DNA of 64,000 nucleotides from an uncultured Geobacteraceae bacterium (GTDB lineage: Bacteria; Desulfobacterota; Desulfuromonadia; Geobacterales; Pseudopelobacteraceae), in NCBI GenBank assembly GCA_903875605.1, contig CAIQWT010000087.1:62001-126000 (forward strand). The letters are read 5' to 3'. The translations under genes and the position numbers were made by a program. Below, piece after piece: positions 36,914 to 44,697 of this stretch. The first letter of the stretch is position 1. Every line of letters begins with the position of its first letter. Below the pieces are notes generated by a model. The model saw nothing but the letters and a program-made list of their open reading frames with translations, ran no database searches and was not told the DNA's origin.

Positions 36914-36937
36914 GATTAAAGGAGTGTATCGCGTTAT

Positions 36938-37123
36938 CTAAGCTATCAACACCGGTTGACAAACACTGGTCTTTTCTGCAACTCGTGCCGCACAGAGTAG
37001 ACAGTAAAAACGTGGAGCTACTGAAGCTGCAGCGACTCGCCCCAGATCTTCGCACTGCTTTAAGGTGCAGATATGGTTGCAGTGATTTTCAGGGTCATTA
37101 CAGATGTGGTTGGGTATACTCAT
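36938..37123 (-). CDS. Small Cys-rich protein, possible zinc-binding
   Basis: 61 residues with Cys at 8, 15, 19, 24, 41, 44 and 54 and adjacent His (CNDPENHCNHICTLKQCED; YCLLCAARVAEK). The spacing looks like a small metal-binding domain. GGGAG lies 10 bases before the ATG, a slightly long spacing. It ends 24 bases before the glycoside hydrolase start on the same strand, so it may be co-transcribed. I do not recognise the family. Confidence 0.5.
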   Translation of the reverse strand: MSIPNHICNDPENHCNHICTLKQCEDLGRVAAASVAPRFYCLLCAARVAEKTSVCQPVLIA

Positions 37124-37229
37124 GTTAGTTATTCTCCCAGCAGGTTATTCAGGTATTGACCATAGCCGTTTTGGATAGCGGCCTGGCAAGCTCCTGTAGT
37201 TGTGAATCATTTATCCAGCCTTTTCTTCC

Positions 37230-37275
37230 ATGCTGACAGTGCGGATACAGTGTGATTTCCAGTGGACAGAAAAAT
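37230..37275 (-). pseudogene. Relic of a metallophosphoesterase C-terminus
   Basis: On the minus strand this stretch reads FFCPLEITLYPHCQ, matching the last residues of the phosphoesterase at 39661 (FFCPPEITVYTLHTP). About 22 consecutive bases match with one mismatch. It lies just after the stop of the GspE-type ATPase gene, so a second copy of the phosphoesterase probably once stood here. Confidence 0.5.
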
Positions 37276-37291
37276 ATTTTAGAGATAGCTA

Positions 37292-39217
37292 TCAAAACAC
37301 ACAGACTTTCCTGATTTCCCGGATATCGGTAATCCCCTGCAGCACCTTGAGAATACCATCCTGCTTGAGAGTAGTCATACCCTCCAATGTAGCCTGGCTC
37401 CGGATAACTGTTGATTCAGCCTTCTTTCTGATCAAACCCTTCATGGCACTGCTGCACTCAAGCAGCTCATGCACACCCATTCTTCCTTTATAACCGGTGT
37501 TCTTGCAATAATCACAACCAACTGGACGTGCCATAACCACGCCTTTCATATTGATTCCGGACACTGCGAAAGCCTCAGCGCCATACTCGTCAATCAGTTG
37601 CATCAGTTCATCATTACCCGGTTTATAAGTCTCTTTGCAACTATCACAAAGGGTGCGCACCATGCGCTGGGCTAGAATGCAGAGCAACGAATCAGAAAAA
37701 CTGAACGGATCGAGCCCCATATCCAGAAGCCGTGTTACTGTTTCCGCCGCAGAATTGGTATGAAGAGTGGAAAAAACAAGGTGTCCGGTCAGCGACGCTT
37801 CGATGGCAATTCCAGAGGTTTCGATGTCACGCATCTCGCCGACCATTATCACATCAGGATCCATACGCAAAAAGGATCGGAGCGCAGCAGCAAAGGTCAA
37901 TCCTATCTTCGGATTTACCTGTAATTGCCTCAGTCCCTTCTGAGTTATCTCAACCGGATCCTCGGCCGTCAGTATTTTACGGTCGGGAGTGTTAATTAGA
38001 GATATTGATGAATGGAGCGTGGTCGTCTTTCCCGAACCGGTGGGTCCTACCACCAGGATCATTCCGTATGGTTTTCTGATGGCACTTTCAAACAGCACCT
38101 TGTTACGCGGCGTCAGCATCAGTTTGTCAAACGGCCGTGGGTTTCCGGTGTGCAAAAGCCTTATGGCCACATCTTCTACATGTCCTAAGGCGGGCATGGT
38201 TGCAACCCGTAACTCCAAATCGATCGAGCCGAATTTTTTAAAATCAATCTTGCCGTCCTGTGGCTTTCGCCGTTCAGCAATATCCATATCAGCCATTATC
38301 TTTATGCGGGATGGGATGGCATACTTGTATTTGCTTGGAAGCCGCTGGCTGATTGTGCAGACACCATCAATCCTTGTACGGATTAAAATATCATCGTTAC
38401 CCGGATTAGGCTCAACATGAATGTCTGAGGCCTTGCTGTCGTAAGCGTCAATAATGATCTTGTTGACAAGTTTTACGAGAAGGCTATCACTTTCAGTAAT
38501 ATGCCTGGCATCATCTTCCACAACATCCATGACGGTTTCGGTCGCCAATATGTCCATGATTGAACCAGCTGTCTCACGGTCGAGGCTCTGCATGTTCCCG
38601 CTTCCGGGAAGGATCGAAAACCTTTGTTGTGCCAATCTGATCTCAGATTCCGGCACAATGATCGTAGCCACCTTTAATTTTAAAGTATCTTCCAACTGCA
38701 GGAGTTTTTTGAATGGAAGCGGTCGGTTCATGGCAATGGTAATGTAGCGCCCGTCGATAGCAACAGGAACCATAACATGATGTTCGGGGCTGAATGAGAT
38801 GATCCCTTTTGCAAGCCCAGTTTTGATGTTTATGGGGCGGTTATCAAGGTGGGAAAGTGGGCGGTCGGCATACAGTGCCATGACCTTTGCGAGATTCTCC
38901 TCGCTGATGAATTCGAGATTGAGAAGCACCTTTTCCAGTGGAAGATTTTCGTTGGCGCACATTTCAAGCGCAATATCAATATCCTCCTTTGGAATAAATT
39001 TGTTAATTAGGATTGTTTCTGCCAGCGACAGACGCTTGTCGTGTTCTTCAAGTATCCGCTGCAGCACCTCTTCAGATACAAACCCCATCTTTACCAATGT
39101 GCGGCCAAGCGGATGAACAAGGTCCAGAGAGGAATGCTCACTAATCGCTTCCTCCAACTGTTCCTTTGAAATTAAACCCGATTCAAGAAGTATATTGCCA
39201 ATCTTTTTACCGCTCAT
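37292..39217 (-). CDS. GspE/PilB-family secretion ATPase with MshEN-like N-terminus
   Basis: 641 residues. The N-terminal 115 residues repeat a helical pattern (IGNILLESGLISKEQLEEAI; RTLVKMGFVSEEVLQRILEE; LNLEFISEENLAKVM), like the MshEN domain that binds c-di-GMP in related ATPases. Catalytic parts are complete: Walker A GPTGSGKTT (391-399), Asp box, Walker B DPDVIMVGE (453-461), His box and a zinc site with Cys524, Cys527, Cys568 and Cys571. The fold powers type IV pili or type II secretion, but no pilin, PilC or secretin gene is present here. It may serve a pilus elsewhere or act with the EPS system. AAAAGGAG precedes the ATG. Confidence 0.9.
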   Translation of the reverse strand: MSGKKIGNILLESGLISKEQLEEAISEHSSLDLVHPLGRTLVKMGFVSEEVLQRILEEHDKRLSLAETILINKFIPKEDIDIALEMCANENLPLEKVLLNLEFISEENLAKVMALYADRPLSHLDNRPINIKTGLAKGIISFSPEHHVMVPVAIDGRYITIAMNRPLPFKKLLQLEDTLKLKVATIIVPESEIRLAQQRFSILPGSGNMQSLDRETAGSIMDILATETVMDVVEDDARHITESDSLLVKLVNKIIIDAYDSKASDIHVEPNPGNDDILIRTRIDGVCTISQRLPSKYKYAIPSRIKIMADMDIAERRKPQDGKIDFKKFGSIDLELRVATMPALGHVEDVAIRLLHTGNPRPFDKLMLTPRNKVLFESAIRKPYGMILVVGPTGSGKTTTLHSSISLINTPDRKILTAEDPVEITQKGLRQLQVNPKIGLTFAAALRSFLRMDPDVIMVGEMRDIETSGIAIEASLTGHLVFSTLHTNSAAETVTRLLDMGLDPFSFSDSLLCILAQRMVRTLCDSCKETYKPGNDELMQLIDEYGAEAFAVSGINMKGVVMARPVGCDYCKNTGYKGRMGVHELLECSSAMKGLIRKKAESTVIRSQATLEGMTTLKQDGILKVLQGITDIREIRKVCVF

Positions 39218-39264
39218 AGCAGCTCCTTTTTTATGTACCGGCTGCAGATAGTGATCGTAAAATA

Positions 39265-39624
39265 TTATACGTTTTCTTTGCCAAGTATTGCGAGAAGAGC
39301 GCCCACACCATCGATTCTGGAATTAAACAGCTGCACTCTCTGATCAAAGCGAGTCAGGTGAAAAGTCCGCCTTACATGTTCGTTCAGTCCGACAAAAACC
39401 ATAACACCACCCTTTGAAGCAAGCTCACGACTTAAGAAACTACAAGTTCCCAGGCCTGTGCTGTCAATCAGTTCCATCTGACTCATGTCGAGGAGAATAT
39501 GCAGATATTTTTTTTCCATCAATCTGGAAATCTCCGTTTTAAGGTCTCCTACCGAAGTTGCCACCAGATTACCTATCAGCTTTAAAATGATAACATCATT
39601 GTCTATTTCAAGTTTCAATTCCAT
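39265..39624 (-). CDS. STAS-domain anti-sigma factor antagonist
   Basis: 119 residues from ATG 39624, preceded by GAGGTG at seven bases. A single STAS domain with the phosphoacceptor loop MELIDSTGLGTCSFL; Thr replaces the usual second Ser and could still be phosphorylated. The C-terminal part has HVRRTFHLTRFDQRVQLF. It lies between the phosphoesterase and GspE-type ATPase genes on the same strand. It is a second free antagonist, besides the one at 16341, that could bind the RsbW-like kinase. Confidence 0.88.
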   Translation of the reverse strand: MELKLEIDNDVIILKLIGNLVATSVGDLKTEISRLMEKKYLHILLDMSQMELIDSTGLGTCSFLSRELASKGGVMVFVGLNEHVRRTFHLTRFDQRVQLFNSRIDGVGALLAILGKENV

Positions 39625-39660
39625 AAACTGACACCTCATGTATTATTAATTGAGAGATTA

Positions 39661-40626
39661 CTACGGCGTGTGCAGCGTGTAAACGGTGATTTCCGGTGGA
39701 CAGAAAAAACGCGCGGCAGCCGTTGAAAAACCGGTCCCTCTACTGGTATAGCCGCACATCTTCCGAAACGCCCATGCTCCGGACAGGTAACGATAGCTAC
39801 AACTTGCATTAGCAATAACAGGAAAACCGCCTGGCAGACAGATCTGTCCACCGTGGGTGTGTCCGCACAAGTAGAGGTCAACGCCCAGTTGTTCCGCTTC
39901 AACAATTATCTCCGGCGAATGGGCCAGCAATAGTGTGCATATATCAGGTGATCTCGTTCCGATAGCACGAACAAGATCGTGAGCGCCATAGAAATGGGGA
40001 TCATCAACGCCAGCCAAGGTCAGGGAGTCCTTTCCATGTTCGATGGAAACACGCTCGTTCAACAGCATGCAGACACCCATCCGCTCAAGTGCCGGTACCA
40101 ATTCCAAAAAATCATGGTTACCCAGAATACCATAACAGCCATCTCGAGCCGAGGAAAGCTGCTCCACAATCGGTTTCATCACCGACAGACAGGGGAGATA
40201 ATCGTCATTTGTTTCAAAACGATAGTCCCCGGTCATTATCGCCAGATCATAGTCCAGTTTAGTTAGCGTAGATATTATGCCGGCTCCGCCATCGATCAAA
40301 GCATCTGCGTGCAGGTCTGAAAGCTGCACGATGCGGTAACCGTCAAACGCCTGTGGCAGATTTGCAAGTGTAATTTCTACCTGCACTACCTGATAGTCAG
40401 CACAATTGTTTCTGGCACGTCCCGCCAGTCCGCTCACCTTGAGTAGCGCTTCCAGTATGACCCGAATAGTGTGAATATTTTCGAAGTGAAGCGAACCGCG
40501 TCCGGCTCCGAACAGAGCCGCAGAATGATCTACCTGAAGCAGCATCCGGCGCTCGGCAGATTCACGCCCCATACGCTCGAACAGCGGGATCAGGTCAGCA
40601 GAGGTTGTGTCAGCTATAGAATGCAT
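39661..40626 (-). CDS. Calcineurin-like metallophosphoesterase
   Basis: 321 residues. All metal-site motifs are present: LSDLHADALIDG (DxH), IMTGDYRF (GD), GILGNHDF (GNHD), LLLAHSPE and CGHTHGGQ (GHxH). The N-terminal 80 residues are not part of the catalytic fold. Relatives include UDP-2,3-diacylglucosamine hydrolases and cyclic nucleotide or phospholipid phosphoesterases; no membrane helix is visible. The substrate is unknown. It is six bases from the nucleotidyltransferase-like gene, within the EPS operon. Confidence 0.85.
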   Translation of the reverse strand: MHSIADTTSADLIPLFERMGRESAERRMLLQVDHSAALFGAGRGSLHFENIHTIRVILEALLKVSGLAGRARNNCADYQVVQVEITLANLPQAFDGYRIVQLSDLHADALIDGGAGIISTLTKLDYDLAIMTGDYRFETNDDYLPCLSVMKPIVEQLSSARDGCYGILGNHDFLELVPALERMGVCMLLNERVSIEHGKDSLTLAGVDDPHFYGAHDLVRAIGTRSPDICTLLLAHSPEIIVEAEQLGVDLYLCGHTHGGQICLPGGFPVIANASCSYRYLSGAWAFRKMCGYTSRGTGFSTAAARFFCPPEITVYTLHTP

Positions 40627-40632
40627 GGGCGA

Positions 40633-42075
40633 TTACACTGCAGAAGGAAAAGTTATAGCGGCCTTCAATAATATTTTCAGGTCGGACCAAAGCGTACGGG
40701 TTACTGCGTGAAAATTTTCCCTGACATGCTGTTCGTCAACACTTCCAGGCAGCTCTCCATCCACCTCCCATAGATGATACAGCCCGCGCGCCGTATCAAG
40801 GCCGAAGATAGAATCCTGCTCCCGCAGTTCCGCCTCTCCCGCAGGTATCGGCGCAGCGCCCACCAGCGTCAGATTCCCCATGACAACCGCAACAAGGCCA
40901 GGCCAGCGACGCAGCAACAGCGGACCAAAGTTGAATTGCCGTAAATTAAACGACATCCGGGGTTTTTCGCCAACCAGGGTTTTCATGCGTCGGTTGCCCA
41001 GACAGCGTTCCTGACGGATAAGGGACGGAGCTAATAAAGATACAAAAAAGAGTGGCAGTCCTAACGGCAGGAGCAGCAGCATCAGGATTGCAGCCAACAG
41101 CGTACCGCTAAGATCTCCTGATGAATGTTCTTTTCCGTCGCCAATATCACCAAGGATAAAGGCATCAGGAGAGGTGACTGTTGCTCCGTTACACAGGTTC
41201 ACAAGAGTACGCCCCTGAACAGCCATGGCATTTAGCTCCGTATGGGCTCCGGTGGCAGTACCGGACATAATCAGACTGTCGCATATCAGGTCACTGTTAT
41301 TGACTAGGCAGTAAGGCGAAATGACTGCATTGGGGCCGATCTGACCATTACCGTATATTTGGCAATGGCTGCCGATAAATAGCGGCGCGACCAAACGAAC
41401 GTCAGGAGAAATATGCACGTGATCTCCGATCCAGACACCATCAGCTCTTAAACTGGCAGCAATACGGCTGCCGCCCAGCCTGCCGTTCAAAACATCACGC
41501 TGAGCTGAGATAAAGCCTGTCAGGTCAGATACTGTCTGTGATTGAAGATTTTTTCCATCATGCGGGGACAATGACACCTTTTCTCTTACCAGCTTTATCA
41601 GCTCGTCAAACGATTCAAAACGGTTCTCCTCGAGCAAGGACAGCAGCTTGGCAGCATCAATAACAATAAAATTATGCTCCGGCGGCACCCACGAAGGAGC
41701 ATTTTCCGCTGCGGTAACTTCTTTCAGAAAAGCTGGCAATTCGTTTGAAACGATCATATTGCCAGGAAGACAGATAACTACGCCGGAAATACCGTGGAGT
41801 GCCGCCCGAAGCATACGTTGCAGTCCACCCTGCTCTCTAACCGCCGACATAGTCAAAGCACATCCCCAGCGCTCACCATTGCCGAAGTGGCGCACAACCT
41901 CTTCCGGCCGGTCATCGCACAGAAGCGTCACAACCTGAATCCCGCTTGCGGCAAGCGACTCTACAAGATGTTCAACCATCGGCTTACCTGCTAACGGGAG
42001 GAGAAAATCGGGGCAGAGCGAGCGGAGCGGAGAAAGGGCTAGCGCCTGATGAAACGGGAAAATAAGGGCTTTCAC
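40633..42075 (-). CDS. Degenerate nucleotidyltransferase-hexapeptide protein with sugar-transferase-like tail
   Basis: 480 residues. The N-terminus aligns with NDP-sugar pyrophosphorylases (FLLPLAGKPMVEHLVESLAA; VVTLLCDDRPEEVV), but the GxGTR nucleotide signature is missing: the start reads IFPFHQALALSPLRSLCPDF. Hexapeptide repeats run through about 215-320 (WIGDHVHISPDVRLVAPLFIG... in part). A membrane segment follows (LLAAILMLLLLPLGLPLFFVSLL). The C-terminal 120 residues resemble the end of an initiating sugar transferase (MGNLTLVGAAPIP; TLWSDLKILLKAA). Its ATG overlaps the stop of the WecG-STAS gene. It may be a scaffold or sensor rather than an enzyme. Confidence 0.7.
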   Translation of the reverse strand: MKALIFPFHQALALSPLRSLCPDFLLPLAGKPMVEHLVESLAASGIQVVTLLCDDRPEEVVRHFGNGERWGCALTMSAVREQGGLQRMLRAALHGISGVVICLPGNMIVSNELPAFLKEVTAAENAPSWVPPEHNFIVIDAAKLLSLLEENRFESFDELIKLVREKVSLSPHDGKNLQSQTVSDLTGFISAQRDVLNGRLGGSRIAASLRADGVWIGDHVHISPDVRLVAPLFIGSHCQIYGNGQIGPNAVISPYCLVNNSDLICDSLIMSGTATGAHTELNAMAVQGRTLVNLCNGATVTSPDAFILGDIGDGKEHSSGDLSGTLLAAILMLLLLPLGLPLFFVSLLAPSLIRQERCLGNRRMKTLVGEKPRMSFNLRQFNFGPLLLRRWPGLVAVVMGNLTLVGAAPIPAGEAELREQDSIFGLDTARGLYHLWEVDGELPGSVDEQHVRENFHAVTRTLWSDLKILLKAAITFPSAV

Positions 42076-43619
42076 TGGTCTCTCCGGTCTGTAAGAATCA
42101 GCTGGTCATCCGTAATAGTAAACAGGCGATCCAGACGAGTCAGGTGTAGTAACTGCAGTACCGGTTCATTCGGTGCACAGAGAATGCTCTTATTGCCATG
42201 TTTCGCAACATGCCGCTGGATACGATGGAATGCCACCAATCCGCTGCTGTCGGCAAATTCAAGACAGGTGAGGTCAAGAATGCAGTTGTGAACTTCCAAT
42301 TTTGGCAGAAGTTCGTCAAATGGAAAATTTTTCATGGCCAGCGCATCAAGTCTTCCTCTAAGTGCAACAATTACAGTGCCGTTACGCAAGGATGTGAGCG
42401 TGTATAGTTTTTTGTCAGTCAAGCGCTCTGCGCGTATGCGCGCCATAGCCATTTTTTGGTCGCCAAAGAGGCGTTCGTGAAATATATCAGCTACACGGTT
42501 AAAGCGGAAAAATTCTTTTATCAGGTCACTTACCTCTACCAGACTGAGCTTACCCTTCTCATCCAGATCACGTCTCCACAGGCGCACCAAAAAACCGAGA
42601 CCTGAGGAATCAATCATCTGAACCTGTTCAAAGTTGAGTATCAAATGCCGACATGTTCGATATGTCTCTTCGATGCACGGTGCCAGTTCTTTAACAGCCA
42701 GGGCATCAAGCCGTGCCGGCAGCAGAACGATACAGACATTCTCTTCAATCCGCTGAATAGCTTTATTGCTGTCCAGCGGAACCGGAACAGGCGTCACAGT
42801 TTTCTGCCAGCGGGCAGATCGGTATATCCGGATGGCTGGCCAGGCGTGCAGGGCAAACTTGATCATACCAACGGCATAGCGTTTCCAAAGGCGACGCGGT
42901 TCCATCAAAATACGGTAGATCCATTCCAGTCCGGCTTTTTGCACCCAGAGCGGCGCACGCGATACCGTACCGACTATGAATTCGAAGGTTCCGCCAATGC
43001 CTATCGAGACAGGCACTTTCAAGCGTGGAGCGTTGCGGGCAAACCAGAGTTCCTGTTTGGGATTGCCAAATGCGATTAACAGTATGTCAGGACGGGCTGC
43101 GTTAATCTCGGCAATGATGGCAGCGTCCTCCACCTCAAAATCGGTCAGATGTTCCCCTTCGGTGTAGACGAAAGGCGCACTGACACCGGCAATCTTCAAT
43201 CCGGGGTTGTTACGGACAAGAAGGTCGGCAGCACGTTGCCCTACATCACCATTTCCCCCAAGAAAAAAAAGAGATGCGCCGCGCAGTGCCGCTTCAGCAG
43301 CCAGAGCAGGCACCATATCAGCGCCGGTAACCCGCTCTTTCAGAGGACAGCCAAGAAAGCGTGACATCCAGACAACCGGCATGCCGTCGGCGGTCACCAT
43401 ATCCGCCCGACGCAGAATATCAAGTAATTCGGGGTGACGAATGCCACCCTGCTGCCAGGAAAGTGTGTTGACGATAAAATCGACGTTGACGGTAGCTACT
43501 TCGCGAGGGACAGCGTCACTCTTGAATTCATCAACCATAGCGAAAATCCGCTCCACCGCTTCAGCCAGGGTCAGATTATCAATGGGAATTCCCAGAATGA
43601 TAACGGTATCACGCAACAT
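42072..43619 (-). CDS. WecG/TagA glycosyltransferase fused to two STAS domains
   Basis: 515 residues. Residues 1-265 are a WecG/TagA/CpsF (GT26) enzyme: TVNVDFIVNTLS, DGMPVVWMSRFLG, LFFLGGNGDVGQRAAD, DILLIAFGNPKQELW and SIGIGGTFEFIVG. These enzymes add an N-acetylmannosaminuronate or similar sugar to an undecaprenyl-linked primer. Residues about 285-385 form a STAS domain with MIDSSGLGFL (Ser338/339), and about 405-510 a second with EFADSSGLVAF (Ser458/459). Both keep the phosphorylatable Ser. There is no frameshift between the parts. It overlaps the next gene by ATGA and shares one base with the initiating transferase upstream. Control of the transferase by an RsbW-like kinase is inferred. 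Confidence 0.92.
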   Translation of the reverse strand: MLRDTVIILGIPIDNLTLAEAVERIFAMVDEFKSDAVPREVATVNVDFIVNTLSWQQGGIRHPELLDILRRADMVTADGMPVVWMSRFLGCPLKERVTGADMVPALAAEAALRGASLFFLGGNGDVGQRAADLLVRNNPGLKIAGVSAPFVYTEGEHLTDFEVEDAAIIAEINAARPDILLIAFGNPKQELWFARNAPRLKVPVSIGIGGTFEFIVGTVSRAPLWVQKAGLEWIYRILMEPRRLWKRYAVGMIKFALHAWPAIRIYRSARWQKTVTPVPVPLDSNKAIQRIEENVCIVLLPARLDALAVKELAPCIEETYRTCRHLILNFEQVQMIDSSGLGFLVRLWRRDLDEKGKLSLVEVSDLIKEFFRFNRVADIFHERLFGDQKMAMARIRAERLTDKKLYTLTSLRNGTVIVALRGRLDALAMKNFPFDELLPKLEVHNCILDLTCLEFADSSGLVAFHRIQRHVAKHGNKSILCAPNEPVLQLLHLTRLDRLFTITDDQLILTDRRDQ

Positions 43620-44332
43620 TAGTACGCCCCTTTGCCAAACAGAACCGCCGGTATTGTTTTCAGCAGCAGCATAATGTCAGACCAAAAGGATCGACTTTCA
43701 ATGTACTGGGCGTCCAAACGCACCTGCCCCTTGAAATCTATGTTGCTCCTGCCACTAACCTGCCAGATGCAGGTAATTCCTGGTACGGCGTCAAGCCTAC
43801 GGCGGTCGTCCAGAGTGTATTCAGCAACTTCGCTAGGAATAGCAGGGCGCGGTCCCACCAGTGACATATCCCCTTTCAACACGTTCCAGAGTTGGGGCAG
43901 TTCATCGATAGAAGTTTTGCGGATAAAAGCGCCGATTTTGGTTATACGTGGATCTTTCTTCATTTTGAAGATGACACCCGCACTGGATTCATTTTGTTCC
44001 TTCAGCTTTTCCAGCAGTTTTTCGGCGTTGACCACCATAGAGCGAAACTTGTACATCCTGAACAACTTTCCCCAGCGGCCAACCCTATTCTGTGAAAATA
44101 ACACCGGACCGGGCGACTCCTTATAGATCATGAGAGCCACAACTCCGAACAGTGGTGCCAGCAGAATAAGCATCGTCCCGGCCACAGCTATGTCCATCCC
44201 GCGCTTGGCAAATCCAGCTGCTCCGACCACTGTGCGCCAAGCCAGCTTTTTGTGTAGGAAATAGAGTCTCGCACGCAGACCACCAGCGGAGTATGTTTCG
44301 TACAGAGTATCAAGCAGTTGCTGGTCTTTCAT
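43619..44332 (-). CDS. Initiating undecaprenyl-phosphate sugar phosphotransferase
   Basis: 237 residues of the bacterial sugar transferase domain, with one membrane helix (AGTMLILLAPLFGVVALMIY) and no N-terminal multi-helix region. Catalytic motifs are MYKFRSMVVNAE, KTSIDELPQLWNVLKGDMSL and VGPRPAIPSEV. The tail RSFWSDIMLLLKTIPAVL is typical. It transfers a sugar-1-phosphate to undecaprenyl phosphate, the first step of repeat-unit assembly. WecG, fused to STAS domains in the next gene, would add the second sugar. GGAG lies before the ATG. Confidence 0.92.
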   Translation of the reverse strand: MKDQQLLDTLYETYSAGGLRARLYFLHKKLAWRTVVGAAGFAKRGMDIAVAGTMLILLAPLFGVVALMIYKESPGPVLFSQNRVGRWGKLFRMYKFRSMVVNAEKLLEKLKEQNESSAGVIFKMKKDPRITKIGAFIRKTSIDELPQLWNVLKGDMSLVGPRPAIPSEVAEYTLDDRRRLDAVPGITCIWQVSGRSNIDFKGQVRLDAQYIESRSFWSDIMLLLKTIPAVLFGKGAY

Positions 44333-44353
44333 CAGAAATGCTCCATATAAAAA

Positions 44354-44656
44354 TCATTCATAGCGCACTTCAATTCGCCCCATATAAGATTTAAGTATTT
44401 CCACCTGTGCAAGTACCTCCGCCAGATTGGCTGCCTTCGCTGCCAGCTCCATCTCCCCTCCTATATTGGAAATCACCGAAAAGCCATAACAGCCACCAGA
44501 GCCCTTCATACCATGGGCAATGCTGCGGATTTGCTTAAAATCCCCTTGTGCCGCCAGCAACCTGAGCTGTACACATTCCTCACGTTTACTTTCAAGGTAC
44601 TGCGGTATTATATCATCAAGATCTGCATCACACACGACTACGTCATTTTCTAGCAT
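44354..44656 (-). CDS. Histidine phosphotransfer (HPt) protein
   Basis: 100 residues, a four-helix HPt domain with phosphoacceptor His48 in SIAHGMKGSGGCYGF. AAAGGAA lies before the ATG. It is 41 bases downstream of the hybrid kinase gene and is the expected relay partner for that kinase's receiver. Confidence 0.9.
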   Translation of the reverse strand: MLENDVVVCDADLDDIIPQYLESKREECVQLRLLAAQGDFKQIRSIAHGMKGSGGCYGFSVISNIGGEMELAAKAANLAEVLAQVEILKSYMGRIEVRYE

Positions 44657-44697
44657 TCGGTGTTCCTTTCGTTATTTTCACTTTTTCAAGCGCTTTA

